64,000 bases of DNA from Hippasteria phrygiana (Eukaryota > Echinodermata > Asteroidea > Valvatida > Goniasteridae). Made by a program: the position numbers and the translations under genes. The stretch is from the NCBI GenBank assembly GCA_037893225.1, contig JAZGUH010000223.1:620001-684000 (forward strand), written 5' to 3'. Below, one piece after another: positions 49,490-61,390 of this stretch (position 1 is its first letter; every line of letters begins with the position of its first letter). The notes beneath the pieces are model-generated. The model was not told the origin of the DNA. It worked only from the letters and a program-made list of their open reading frames with translations, and did no database searches.

Positions 49490-49915
49490 ACACCAGTCCC
49501 CCTTCAGTACAAATAGAAAAAGTCATAAAAATAATTGTCCCACTGGGTCGGCAGTTGGCAGTCAATAATAATCCTAAAAGTTGCCTGTCAATGTCCGAGC
49601 CATTCTCAATCGATTGTCATGATTTCACGTTTGTTTAATTTTCAAACGGCTCGTGAGACGGTTGTCTAATATGCAGGTGACCAGTGTGTTTTCACGGCTT
49701 CTGCGAGCCAAATCATGATTTCATTATTGTACGCCATACGCATTTAACGCCTCGATACTACAGGGATCCTAAGGTGTCAAGCGACACCAAGAACGCCCAA
49801 CCATGGCTTGTTCTGGCGTGGTTGTGTAATAGACGAGGCGTTCGAAGCACTGATAATATCGGACTACCCGTCAGAAGGTCACGTGTGCTCATTCCTCGGT
49901 TTACCGAAAGTGTTT
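49490..49915. promoter_or_regulatory. Unique block, candidate cis-regulatory module
   Basis: Contains CAGTCAATAATAATCC, TGCCTGTCAATGTCC, TCAATCGATTGTCATG; TALE/homeodomain-like words, repeat-free. Ends at the poly-G run. Confidence 0.3.
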
Positions 49916-49927
49916 AAGTTAAGGGGA

Positions 49928-49946
49928 GGGGGGGGGGGGGGGGGGG
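49928..49946 (+). repeat. Poly-G tract
   Basis: Nineteen consecutive G after AAGGGGA. Confidence 0.9.
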
Positions 49947-51183
49947 TGGATTGAACGTGTGATGAATGATATCAATATCATTTGCCATTTGTTTAGTCTG
50001 TTTCTTTTTCTGATTTGTAGGTTATTGTTGATAGTAGTGTTATTTGTAATATTGAATTGTTATCTATATTTAAATATTTTAAATGTTGGATTCCACAACT
50101 GTTTTATCAAGGTTTTTTAACAATTTGATTATCTTTTAATTTGTATTGCTCTTTTTCTTTGTGAAGCGCTTTGAGACTTTTGTATAAAGCGCTATATAAG
50201 CATTACTATTATTATTATTTATTAAGTTGCGGTTTCATCATTGAACCCGGCCCTAAGTCATCAACCCACGATGCTTCCCGCTAAAAACACCCCGGGACTC
50301 AGACGCTATTGGTGTCAGCAAGTCCGGATCGGCTCATCCGTCACCGAACAATAACGACAAAAAAAACCTAAATCGACAGAAGTCCGGGCGATGTGGACCA
50401 GGACAGGCAGCGGAGCAGTCGCTTACGCGGTCCTGGCTGACTGGGCTCATTGTGCCCCTGCCGGTTGTGGCGTCGGCACCGCTTACCCACTTTATCAGCT
50501 CCTATACGGACGATCTGTGACAGTTTACCAAAAGAGAAAAACCACACACACATGTAAAGAAGAGCGTGTACAAAATACTGGGGTATGAAATCCCATGACA
50601 AACAAAACTTGTAAAGTAAAGTTGATGAAAGCAGGGCTTTAACCGCCGTCTGGCCGCCTCCCATCAAAAAAAAAACTTTATTTTTTATGCCAATCATATT
50701 TTAAGGGGAAAATAATGGATGCATATTGCATTAGGCGTTTTAAGTGTCCAGTAACAATGGGACGATCGTCGGTAGCGTTTTGTATAAATCACTGGTGAAG
50801 GCACGGCTGGTGCGTTCAAATGAAGCCTAAATCGATCTGGAATATCTTTTAAGCGTTGGGATCTATATAGCACGGCATATTATAACAGCAATATATTCAG
50901 TGTAGTAATACAAAAAGATACAACAAACAGCGTCATGCCCTTTTCAAAAAGTAAGGAGGACGCCATTTTTAACTTCTTCCTTTTTGTAATAATAATTTAC
51001 CGGGAATAGGTCACTTAGGAGACATTGCCATAGACGCGCGCACAATTTGTTTCAACTTACATGAAGCCTAACCCCACTTTCCATTATTCTACCCCAAGAA
51101 TGTTTGTATATATTTGTGTTTTGGACCAATATCTAAACCTATTTGCGAAAGTAAACTTTTGCCTCTAAACAGGATCTGTGGAA

Positions 51184-51213
51184 TTAGGGAGACACTGAAA
51201 TGTCTCCCTAAGT
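51184..51213. repeat. TTAGGGAGACA hairpin
   Basis: TTAGGGAGACA, short loop, TGTCTCCCTAA, followed by further TGTCTCCCTAA and GTGTCTCCTG words. Built like the AGGGCGACA repeat at 47625-47835 with one base changed in the word. Confidence 0.7.
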
Positions 51214-51524
51214 CGACTTGTCTCCCTAATGTATAAAAAATGACGAAAAAGTGTCTCCTGTAGGGTACTTTTGTAGGAATAATTACTATACAGTTAGGCC
51301 CAAGTATTATTAGTTATTATTTATTCACAAATGCCTCAGCGAGTTTCACTATCCCTATTGGTCGAGAGCCTGTCACGTGGGTGTGTTTAAACGGTTGTTC
51401 AAACACGGCTGGAAGTTGTTTAAACACGGCGCGGTTAAAAAAAATGTCACACGAAATGTAGAGTCCTACAAAAAATAATTTTCGGTGGTTTTTGCTTAAT
51501 TATACAAAAAGGCATTTTATGAAT

Positions 51525-51690
51525 GGGAATAAATATGTGCTGGGCCGGTTATAAACGTACGTTTAAAACCGCCTTGGGGCCTGGACGCTGATAATGACCC
51601 TCGCCTTCGGCTCGGGTCATTATCAAGCGCCCAGGCCCCAAGGCGGTTTTAAACGCACGTTTAAAACCGGCCCAGCACATATTTATTCCC
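51525..51690. mobile_element. Large palindrome, ~75-bp arms
   Basis: Left arm starts GGGAATAAATATGTGCTGGG and runs to GATAATGACC; the right arm is its inverse, ending CCCAGCACATATTTATTCCC, with very few mismatches. The 15-nt centre (CTCGCCTTCGGCTCG) can itself pair. Looks like a recent fold-back element; flanking duplication is unclear. Confidence 0.85.
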
Positions 51691-52037
51691 TTAATAATTA
51701 ATGATTATTATTCAAAGGAGAAACCTGAAACACCAAAGGCGCCGCCCGGTGTCTTGCCAAGCCAGCTGTTAACCGTCATGGTTCCGTACGGGTATACCAA
51801 AAATAAATAACAATTCCTTTTGTGGGCTATAGACTAGGCCTACCAGTAATTAGAAGACCAAACCGACAAGAAATCCTCGAACAGTCCAAAAAGCAGATTT
51901 TATTTGATATATTGTTGTTAAAACAAATATTGATACTATATTTTACATGTCTAGCATGATAACTACTGCGACACTGTTTTGTCATAAGTGAAGGCAATAC
52001 ATAGGAAGGATTTGAAGATGTGAGGAACCTATCGCAG

Positions 52038-52107
52038 AATTGCGTTTAATGCAGATAAAATGTGATTTGGAAGAGAAAGATGAAAACAAAGATTTGACCA
52101 TTACCAG
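52038..52107 (+). CDS. Possible internal exon, charged coiled-coil-like (weak)
   Basis: A 70-nt stretch between an acceptor-like ATCGCAG and a good donor (ACCAG|GTGAGT) reads LRLMQIKCDLEEKDENKDLT in one open frame, a charged helical composition. The polypyrimidine tract is poor and no neighbouring plus-strand exon is visible. It lies on the strand opposite to the THAP exon. Probably chance, but the donor match and amino-acid composition merit a transcript check. Confidence 0.15.
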
Positions 52108-52463
52108 GTGAGTATACGGTGACAACGACGACGGCGCCGGCAGCGACTTAAAGGAACCATGCTTCTCAAATTGACCGGATCACATTTTATTTCATAAATA
52201 CATTCATTTATATGTATTAAATGTGAATTAAAAGCCAAACTGGTTCAAGCGAAGTTTTAGTGTGATTATTTGCCGCTCAAAAATTGACCCCCCCCCCCCT
52301 TTTTTAAATTTGTTGAGACTCAAATTGAGGGCGCTGTTCGTGACGTAGACCGAGGCACCGAAATTCATGGATCGACTCGATAGTCTGGACCCGGCCAGTA
52401 TACACACACTAGGTCTACACGTGCAATTTCGTAAGTTGCAACAACAACTAACATCGAACTTAC

Positions 52464-52808
52464 CCTGATTTTCTCCCTTTTAGCGAAGGCTCCTCGGGGA
52501 ATGGGCCGTTTAACTGCTTTCGCCTTTATCTTACTCACATCTGGGAACTTTGTTGGGATGGCAGTGGACTTGAGCATATTTTTAATGGTCATCCCAAATG
52601 ATTTGAAAATACCAGTATCGAAACACGACGGCTCAAAGTGGTCGCTACATAACGCTGAAAAGCTGCTGGGGCCGGACCTCTTTGCTCTTGTCACCTTCAC
52701 TTTCGCCGTCCAAATTCTCCGATATTTCGCTTCAGTTAGAAATAAATGAAGGCTTACTCCACCCGTCGTTGTTTTGCTGCACCCAGCAGCCACACACCTT
52801 GTCGGCAT
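52464..52808 (-). CDS. THAP-domain protein, first coding exon (partial gene)
   Basis: Encodes 115 aa beginning MPTRCVAAGC and ending at a strong donor (ATCAGG|GTAAGT, phase 0). It is a complete C2CH THAP zinc-finger: Cys5, Cys10, Trp33, Cys54 and His57 (CSDHF), followed by the AIPTKF version of the AVPTIF motif at about 83-88. The HxFP motif is altered to HLFL. The frame is open 38 codons further upstream, but this Met is chosen because THAP domains start at the N-terminus with M-P-x-x-C. After the domain comes a basic tail (KIKAKAVKRPIPRGAFAKREKIR), a likely nuclear signal. THAP proteins bind DNA in a sequence-specific way and share ancestry with P-element transposases. No later exon was found between here and Hmx, so the gene is either incomplete, has very small exons, or is a relic. 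Confidence 0.8.
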
Positions 52809-53939
52809 GGCCGAAAACACTATATTTTGCTTAGATTTTGGACGAAGAATTTTCGCCGTACAATGTACACACAATGCATACCCGTGATGAATGGGTAATG
52901 TGCCTCGATCTACGTCACACACTTATGTTAATGAGGGTCCCACTCAGGGGAAGGAGTAGCTTGGACAAACATTTTCAAGAATGTTTTTCTCATATTTAAT
53001 CTGGGAAATAATTATCTCTGGACACAAAATATCATTGTCAAGATAATACTTTATTGTTTTAAGCAGGAATAATGCAATATAAATCCTAAATCATGTTTCC
53101 TTTAAGGTTTTTGTCGGTTTTTGCAGAGTTAATTAACTCAGGGGAACGCCTTCCATCGCTATGACCCCGGTATGAATCCCCTATACCGGGAAGTTTTCCG
53201 ACTTTTCTCCAAAAAATATTTTCAAATTTTCGGACTTTTCTCCCACATCTAAAACTGTAATTTTCCTCATTATCTTCTACCAAGAGACAAATTGAAGATA
53301 AGACTTTTGTGGGCTATCCCGGCCGATTGTGTGTAGTAAAAAAGGCTTCTCAATATGGAGTGATGTCCAAAAACGTTTCTCCGGGGAAAGCGTACAGGGG
53401 AACCGACTGTTCTTCTCCTCGGCTCATATCATGAGCTCCTGCACGTAGCTAGCTTAGCCCAGCTCAGTTTCCAAGTCTGTGTTTTGTCAAAAAAAAGTCC
53501 TAATAATGCTGCACTGGAAGCATTTACCGGACGGCAAAAAGTTCTGAGTACATGTGGTGGGTCCATAATTCCTACAATTTGAAGGGGAAAAAATCATATC
53601 CAGATAACCTCTTTAAAGAAAATTACAAGCGTAATATATCCCACTCATGTTCCATTCGCGGAGGGAAAGTGACTGCAGAAAACACTTTGCAAAAGAGGAC
53701 TTTTGAAGATGGGTCCGGGGGGATGAAGGACGAGAGAAGGCGAGAGAGGTTTATGAGTAGACGAGGCTGAAGGCGAGATATTTAATCTGACCCTATTGCC
53801 TGCTGCCAGTCCCTCATGTATCGAGCGAATGGCCCAGTCTAGCACGGGATAACAGGTGTCATATTTATTGCACTACTTTAATGGGTTTTTATTTCTTTTC
53901 ATTAGTGACAATTTCACGGCAATTGGAAGTTTTTGATGT

Positions 53940-53979
53940 CTATTGATGATGAGGAGGAAGATGAAAAAAATGATAATGA

Positions 53980-54012
<33 letters not shown>

Positions 54013-54125
54013 GGTTGGGAAGCAGGAGAAAACTGGTGGTGATGAGGATAGTGATGAAGCTGTTGCCGTTGGTGATAGTGGTGATAATGGTGATGGTGGT
54101 GCTACTGATGGTAGTGGTGCCTTTC
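53940..54125 (+). repeat. GAT/GGT trinucleotide-rich tract
   Basis: Imperfect GATGATGATGATGGTGGTGG repeat; the poly-His and poly-Asp frames through it are not genes. Confidence 0.9.
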
Positions 54126-54963
54126 GGTGATATCACATTGCTTTGTTCTGTGCTTGATACATTTGTACACCTGTGAAACGTACAATTTCAACCCATCCTA
54201 AAATCTAACCATGCGTCTGTGTATTAAAAAGATTTTTTTTTTCAGATTTCTTTAATGTTGAAATTGTACAAGAACAAATATAATCCCCTTTGCTTGTCTT
54301 GATTCGCGTCCGTTCAATCACCAGACATTACTCTAGGTTGAAAATTGTATAAGCCACGTCTTACCCAATCTTTACCAGGACTGTCATGGTTTCCATCACG
54401 AATATGTTACCCGCAACCCCCTACAAAAAACTACAAACTAATTCCATCAAAAAATTAGTATCGGTATAACACTGTAATTCCAATACCATTAGCTTAACAC
54501 GCGTATCGAAAGACGACGTTACTGGGTGCCACACAGGACAACGTTTTGTATGACACAAACGCTATTAGCACAGCGTCCCATTGAAAGACGAAGTAGGCCA
54601 TTTACTTATAAGTAATTTTCCTAAAAAGGGAAAAAGATGGAAATAGGCCATCGCCAGAGACATTTTGCATTTAGGTTTTAAAGTTTCTTTAAAAGTTATT
54701 TCATAGCCAATGCATTTCCTCATTCAATAGACTATCGGTAAACTAACTACAGGATGGCCCCTGATTTCGTAATACAGTTTTTCTTCACTAAGTTGGTGAA
54801 TTATATTAAAAAAAAAAAGTATAACCTTTAAAGGTATGATGTACCTTTGGTAATAATTAATGTTCTTTGATCAGTTTCATTCTGAAAGCTTAGTGTATGT
54901 AAAGATGGCACCGACTGTGGAGTATGCCGGCGACTGGGGGATGCCGACCAAAGAAATTCGAAA

Positions 54964-54981
54964 GGGGGGGGGGGGGGGGGG
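54964..54981 (+). repeat. Poly-G tract
   Basis: Eighteen G after ATTCGAAA. Confidence 0.9.
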
Positions 54982-55227
54982 ATCTGGAGACAATATGGCT
55001 CAAGGGGATTCTGTTCATGATACAAAGGTCCGGTCACTTATGTAAACTGCGTACATCTAATGCAAACTTGCACACCAATGTCCCTAAGCCTGATAACGCA
55101 AAGGTATATTTATACACCTAAAGCTTTATACTGTTTTTATTTTTTTAAATTGTATATATTTAGACTGTTGGAAAGTTACAAGCTAACCTCGAAATCAGCA
55201 TTTTTTTGTTCCTCACCACACAAATCT

Positions 55228-55248
55228 GGGGGGGGGGGGGGGGGGGGG
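55228..55248 (+). repeat. Poly-G tract
   Basis: Twenty-one G; followed by CCATCCCCGGG and CCCCCCATCCCCG, a GC-rich setting like the hAT-like elements. Confidence 0.9.
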
Positions 55249-55695
55249 TGATCCAATTGCCCATCCCCGGGTTAAAAAGTGTGTGGGGGATATATACCCC
55301 CCATCCCCGAAGATTTACGCCTATGGGTTACTAGTACCAATTACCCTCCTGAAAAATATTATCTATTTTTCCATCTGAAATGCTCTCATCTTTGAGAAAA
55401 TAATTGTATCTGAAGACCTCCGACAACGTCATAGTTTATTTGGATTTCAGCAATCGAAATATGTAGGCCTACACACGTACACAAAATCAATGTGCAGAAC
55501 GTGTGACTCAGTTGAATGATTGAGCTCAAACCTTTATAAGAAAATGTCGAAATATACGAGCATCAGGAAATTTGGCGTGACATACGAGGATGGTCAAGGG
55601 GGTGAAATGGGCATCGAATTTTTAGACTCACCCTGTCATTTTTCCACTTATTCCTGGTCTTTAATCATTTGCTGGAGACAGAAATAGTAATTTAC

Positions 55696-55716
55696 GGGGG
55701 GGGGGGGGGGGGGGGG
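55696..55716 (+). repeat. Poly-G tract
   Basis: Twenty-one G after TTTAC. Confidence 0.9.
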
Positions 55717-56101
55717 TAACGAAATTAGATGACACGAGAGCCAACTATAGGCATCATCTTCCAGTGATCATGCAATCATTTTTGTGTGATGACATTAATA
55801 CATGCAGGATGGCTTTATTTCCCGTGCTGCTACAAATGTCTAGGTCCATTTATAATTCAGGGCAATATTGGGAGTCAATGCAAAATTGCGCTTTTTATGC
55901 TAATGAGAAGTTGAATATTCATGAGCCAAGGCATGGTGTCATCAGAGGCGCAACATTACCTGGTACTAAGTTCTCCATAGCATTGTGTAAACAAAACATA
56001 TCCATTCCTTGTTGAACAAGATGAACAATCTTTCCATGCAGTGTTTGAAAAAGACAAAATAAAAACTAATTTTACTCGTCCCGCGATGTCACTTTGAGAA
56101 C

Positions 56102-56120
56102 GGGGGGGGGGGGGGGGGGG
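56102..56120 (+). repeat. Poly-G tract
   Basis: Nineteen G after GAGAAC. Four such runs lie within 1.2 kb (54964-56120). Confidence 0.9.
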
Positions 56121-56269
56121 AATTGTATAAATACAGGTGTCATACGCGCAGGCACACTGTATATGCAATTTGGCTTATTGAAAGAGCGAGCACAAAAAGT
56201 TGTTGGTTCGAATGGTACGAATGCCACCTGTCTTGAACTTTTATAATGACTTTACTTAACGCCCCATGC

Positions 56270-56840
56270 ATGGTGTTACAGGGAGTGTGTAACTTGCCAA
56301 GAATAACAGATCACCTTGGGACTGTCTTTAAAAAATAGGAGTCAGTTTTCCCCACTCTCGACCTGAGTCTATCTTTTGCAAGAGAGGAGGGGGAGATCTT
56401 AACAAAAGTTCTGACACCGACAGGGTTAATTGCCGCGATTTTGGGGCTGAGAAATGAGCAGTCGGTACTATCGGAAGATGGCTTACCCCAGCTGGACTTT
56501 GACGAGATTTATCAGGTCCGGACAAAAGTCTCTTCAGGCCGTTGGGCTGTAATCCCTGCCAGCCCGAAAAGTACAGACGGAGTCTGCTCTAAGCCTGTCA
56601 CCCCACTTTGGGGGAAGCGTTGTCCAAAATAGTTATGATTGCGGACAAAAGCTCGCTAAGTCCCGAACAAGGGGTCTTAATGGTCGCCTTTCTTCGGCCG
56701 ATTAAAGGCGCTTCTTCACCGTTAATGGTTGGCCATTGTCCGACGGCGTCAGGAATCAACAAAGGCGAAGCCCGGTGAAAAAAAACGAACGCTGTATGTC
56801 TGGTGCCAGTCGCCAAACCAGCCCATAACTCATCTTCCCG
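56270..56840. promoter_or_regulatory. Unique block, candidate cis-regulatory module
   Basis: Repeat-free and GC-balanced; contains GGGTTAATTGCCGCGATTTT and GCCGATTAAAGGCGC. No credible frame. Confidence 0.3.
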
Positions 56841-57639
56841 TATAGGCAGTTTAAAAAATAAAAGAGGGAGAGAAATGCTTTGTCGATAGAGCGTGAAGAT
56901 GACTTTTGTGTATGTGTTTAAATCATCCCATTTTTACCAGTCCAGTTGGTACTGTTGTGAGATAATCAATGAATCTTCTTTTCATTGTCAGCAGGCAAAC
57001 TCGCGATGACATCGGATCAATTAGCCATAAAAAAAATATATATAGGCAGGGCCTCTATTCAATTCCCCCAACAAATTCTTGTTACTGGTTTATGCTTCTA
57101 TTCACAAAGGCAGGCTCTATACAAAAAGAAGGAATCTGGAGGTCACTAGCTGCCTGCCTATAGGCCTGCTTGCATGGACTTTACATTGTCCTATTCTGTC
57201 TGAAAATATTGACTCTTGATTTTGTTTTAGCACATGTCGGTATATAAGTTGATAGAGTCGTAACGAATCGGCAACAAACGGCAACATTAACATAACATTT
57301 CGAAAATTGTCAGTTAGCAATAGCTACCGTATCATTTCCCTGTATAATAGTCTCCGTTATCTGTGATGCAGTCTGCGACCTCTCGGCTAAGCGTTACGAC
57401 TGCACAGAAATGAGACTACTCAACCGCGATTGTAGTTCGAGAGAAGCCAGGGCGAGATTGCGCCTCTCTTCGAAGCCAGCCGTGCACAAGTCGTCGAAAT
57501 ACACCAACATTTCACAATGTCTGTGCGTTATTGTAGCTAGGCATCCTAGTTCTAATGCAAAAACACGAAAGCTGCGCATTGCACACGCTCCTTCTTCAAT
57601 GTGTGTATAGGCCTAAACACAACTGAATCTCTTTTCTGC

Positions 57640-58130
57640 AATGACGGGCTTTGTCAAGATTTCATCCCATCGTCTCCTCCCATTGTTGTCAACATCCAAT
57701 TAAGTCAGCCCGGGGTATATCATCGAGGTCGCATCCTTCCCTATTTCTTGCTTCCTCTATCTTTTTCTTCCTCTGATTCGTCACAGTGCAAGCCCACAGA
57801 CGGCCGTCAAAGTGAGACAAAATAGCAATCCCGGACTCATTTTTTTTCACGGCCGTTGCAGAGGCTTCAGGCGGGCAGGCGACGCCAAGTGACAGCTCAG
57901 TCCGTAATTTGCTGGCGCCATCGCCTGACCGCTGAAAGAATGGCGTTGTTCCCCACGTGCATCCACGGTCTTTCGGCCGACTTTGCGCTCTCCTTGTTCG
58001 ATCAGTCCTAATCGTTACCTGTCCCGTCTCAAACCAAAACAAATTACCCAAGAGAAGTATTCCCGATGGTACAACCATTGCCAAACATACATGCCCCAAT
58101 GTCTCGTTCAAAGAGATCGATGGGTGAATC
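57640..58130. promoter_or_regulatory. Unique block, candidate cis-regulatory module
   Basis: Includes CATCCAATTAAGTCAGCCCG and CpG-rich stretches. A 140-codon minus-strand frame (57689-58111) shows no domain and is judged non-coding. Confidence 0.3.
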
Positions 58131-58494
58131 AGAACGAAAAAGCACAGTAAACAAAGTTAGAACGTTAACGGATCCATAAACATGTCAACATACAAATGCC
58201 CCTATTTTTTTGGGTCAAACTTTAGAACAAACAAACAAACAAACGAACAAACAAAGATCAACTTCGTTACATCATCAGTTCGGAGTTTACAACAATTTTA
58301 ATTATAAATTTTACATTTATTTTTACAAAAACCTCAGAAGACAATAGGAAAACATATCAATTGAAAAAATCTTATTAATTTGAATGATCATTTGATGAAA
58401 ATGTTTACCCATAAACGAATGAGAAGCGAAAACTCAAAGTATAAGAATGCAACAAATGAAGTCTTGAATGCACCAAAACGAAATAGAATGCCCC

Positions 58495-59098
58495 TTAAAT
58501 GTAGTGTACATGATTGGTCATTGTTGCTATTTTCAGAAATGGGCGGATTTGGGGGTTAGTATTTTATAGGAAATATCGTTCCACTGACCTGTTCAAAGTT
58601 TTGCAATCTTGGATGGCGAAAAAAAAAACCGAGAGAAAAACAGCGGTTGTTTTCAACCGTCGGGCGGCATTTGTTATAGCGCCCTCTTGTAAAATAAGCC
58701 CAATTTTTGTAAATGGTATCGTTTTCAATTGGTCACATAACATGTACAGAGGCCGAGGACCGAGCGGAACGTCCAAGATCCAGTGCATGCACTGGTTACA
58801 ACGCGTCGCTTCCGTACACGACGCGTGCGCCGGTTTTCGGATTGTTAACCTATTTCTAGACACAACACGGATTATCTACATTCGGTCAATAGAGGGCAGT
58901 TTTCCAACGATTGTTACGCGGAACAATCGTTAAAAAACGATATAAATTTATACTTTTCTTGAAAACGACAGCACACCAGGTGCAATCATTTAACAGGATG
59001 ATTAAGACTGCCATTAACTTATAGTCTAGTCAGGTATTTCGTAATAATTCAGTAAAAACAATTGGGAGGATTAACAATCGTGTACGCTACGAACATTA
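58495..59098 (+). mobile_element. TTAAAG-GTGTACA inverted-repeat element, longest copy
   Basis: Ends TTAAATGTAGTGTACATGAT and the inverse of ACAATCGTGTACGCTACGAA. Arms match 17366-17841 in reverse. The centre holds CCAACGATTGTTACGCGGAA/CAATCG, like the hairpin at 3841-3877. The 139-codon frame in it is not a gene. Confidence 0.75.
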
Positions 59099-59547
59099 GG
59101 AACAAAATCTTGGGTGCTTAAATATTGAAATTGAATGCCCAAACAGTGAAAAAGAAACCTTAATTTAATCAGATATGTAAAAACCACGCGAATTTGAATG
59201 ACCAATATTGAACATGATCACAAAAGTTGGCCGGGAATTGGCCAGGAAATCCTATATTAAAAATCGAACTTCCTAGTTTGTGAAGTTTTGTTATCGCTTG
59301 CTTTAGGTTGTAATAAATTCGGCGACCTAATATTTTAAATGTAATGAGTGTTCTTATTGCTAAGAATTCCTAAAGTGTTTTAATGTTGCAATGTCTGGTA
59401 TATTTTATTACGAAATGGTGATGTTAAAAAAAAATAGTTGTACATTACTAATGCATGTTTGTCTTAGCTGGTATTCCTCGAAGCAAACATTATTCTGCAA
59501 TCTATTCTTCGTGCATCAAAGGATAGATGTATGATCTGTATAACATA

Positions 59548-59791
59548 GGGGTTTTCTCAAACCTTGGCTTCGGCTTGGGCTTCGGCTTCGTCTCCAGCTA
59601 TTCCCCAGTCCCATTGCCAATCCGAAGCCTTGAATACATACATATATCAAGAGACTCTGGCTCCGGATTAAAATATCAGACTTTAATATACATGTAGCAA
59701 AAACAGTATCTTGCCAAATCTTGCCAAATCTGCGGACATAAAATTACGTGAAGCCAAAGCCCGAGCCAAAGCCAGGGTTTGAGAAATGCCC
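59548..59791. mobile_element. Inverted-repeat element with TA target duplication
   Basis: Left GGGGTTTTCTCAAACCTTGG then CTTCGGCTTGGGCTTCGG; right end is the inverse (AAGCCCGAGCCAAAGCCAGGG/TTTGAGAAATGCCC). TA flanks both sides (59546-59547, 59792-59793), as for Tc1/mariner-type insertions. 244 bp, no coding capacity. Confidence 0.75.
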
Positions 59792-60563
59792 TAAGAGAAG
59801 GCCACAGCGATATTTGACTCTACGCGTGTAGACGAATTTGAAGCGTTCCGCTCCTAATTCTTGTTGTGTTCGTTTTTTAAAGGTAATCTTCGTGTGTAGC
59901 CCACAATAAAAAAATAATGCATTATAGAAGGACCAACATAGATTGGAAGTTGTAGTAAGTGGTTTTCTCGTTCAAAAATACAGTTTTCTTCCAAAATCCG
60001 TTGAAAAGGTGACACTCCATTGAGCTGAAATTTTCAGTCAGAGCCCGGATATCAGCTTTAATCAAAACTCTCAATTATTTCCATTAATCCGAATCAAACT
60101 CATTTCTATAAACTCTTTATTTCTCACAACCGCGAGTTACGAAAAGCAGATGTTGAAAGCTTGTAATGGCGTACCGTGTGCCAGAAAACTTACAAGGGCG
60201 TAGCGTCTGTCTGAAAAAACAACAATCCCTGATGTATTTTCTTGTAACTGAGGAAGGCTGATCTAAAAATACCAGTCAGACTAAACAAGGAAAGTTCATT
60301 AATATGCCCTCTTTGTCCAACAACAATAGGCTGGGCCAAGACTCATTAAAATTGCTCATCCTTTTCCCCGCAACTAGATTGCAAGACTTCTTCGGTTTTA
60401 TATTTCCGTGAACAAGCGCATTAATTAAAGATAATCTATGTTCATTACACGCCAGTTTGCTGTTCATTCCTATTGGCTAATCAGTCCATGTCCTTGTTGT
60501 ATAGACTCAGTATTTTCTAATTATTACACAGCCGTCCCCTGCAACAAGAGCGAGAGAGAGAGA

Positions 60564-60579
60564 GGGGGGGGGGGGGGGG
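60564..60579 (+). repeat. Poly-G tract after GA repeat
   Basis: GCGAGAGAGAGAGAGA leads into sixteen G. Confidence 0.9.
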
Positions 60580-60879
60580 AGATAAAAACGCCCTCGTCAT
60601 TAACGGCAAAAATGCCAAAGACCTGAAAAATTGGCTTGAGAAATGTAGGACATCCTGCCCCTTCTACATCACAAAGAGTGAAGGTGATTAAGCTTGAATG
60701 AGTTAAAAGGACAGTGAAAGATTGAGAGCGTTGGGGCCTACCTATAGCTTATTAAGGAAAGGAGAAAGGCCACACAGATTTCTAAATTAGACACTCGTAT
60801 GCAAGCATTGTAAAGCAAATATGAAACGTCATAATTGGTAATTCTGTTGTCCCTATTCTCCAAACAACGAACACGACTC

Positions 60880-61390
60880 TTGATTCCCCCTTAGTTGCGT
60901 AAAGGGTTTCGGGGCCCCGGGCAAACGAGATAAACAAGCGAGAGATGGATTTTTTTACAAATCACCTTCTGCGACTGCAGAAGAGAACGACGATGGAGAA
61001 AGATTGGGGAAATTCTTAGCCCGTGGGTGTATAATTACAGCTAGGTCCCTCAAGAAGCAAGAGTCATTTTGACCAATTTCACCTCATCTCGGTGCGAGTG
61101 ACTGCCCGCAATCTGGCCCGGCCTTCGGTGGCGCATTCACCGGGATCAGCTCGCCTCGCTGGAGGTGCTGCACGCGTCGTGGGAAGGGGAAAACTGTAAG
61201 TGCCGCGCATACGGCTTGCCAATCACTGCGTCAAACCATGACTTTATGACAAATCCATTTACGCCAGATACTAATTGGACAACAGCAATCGTCGTTATTT
61301 CTTTGTTATTGTCAAAATGGACAAGTTTGGGGCTATTTTTGACACGACAGATGAGGGCTTCATTGACTTGGTAAAAATGAAACTATGCAG
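60880..61390. promoter_or_regulatory. Unique block, candidate cis-regulatory module
   Basis: Contains GGTGTATAATTACAGCTAGG, TTTTGACCAATTTCACC and GGCTTGCCAATCACTGCG; CpG-rich flanks, no repeat. Confidence 0.3.

Noticed and set aside
53873..54136. Frames with poly-His or poly-Asp
   Set aside because: Translation of the GAT/GGT trinucleotide tract.
57689..58111. 140-codon minus-strand frame
   Set aside because: No recognisable domain, overlapping frames on the other strand, composition of the unique block explains it.
58514..58933. 139-codon plus-strand frame
   Set aside because: Lies inside the inverted-repeat element at 58495-59098; the related copy at 17366-17841 does not keep the frame.
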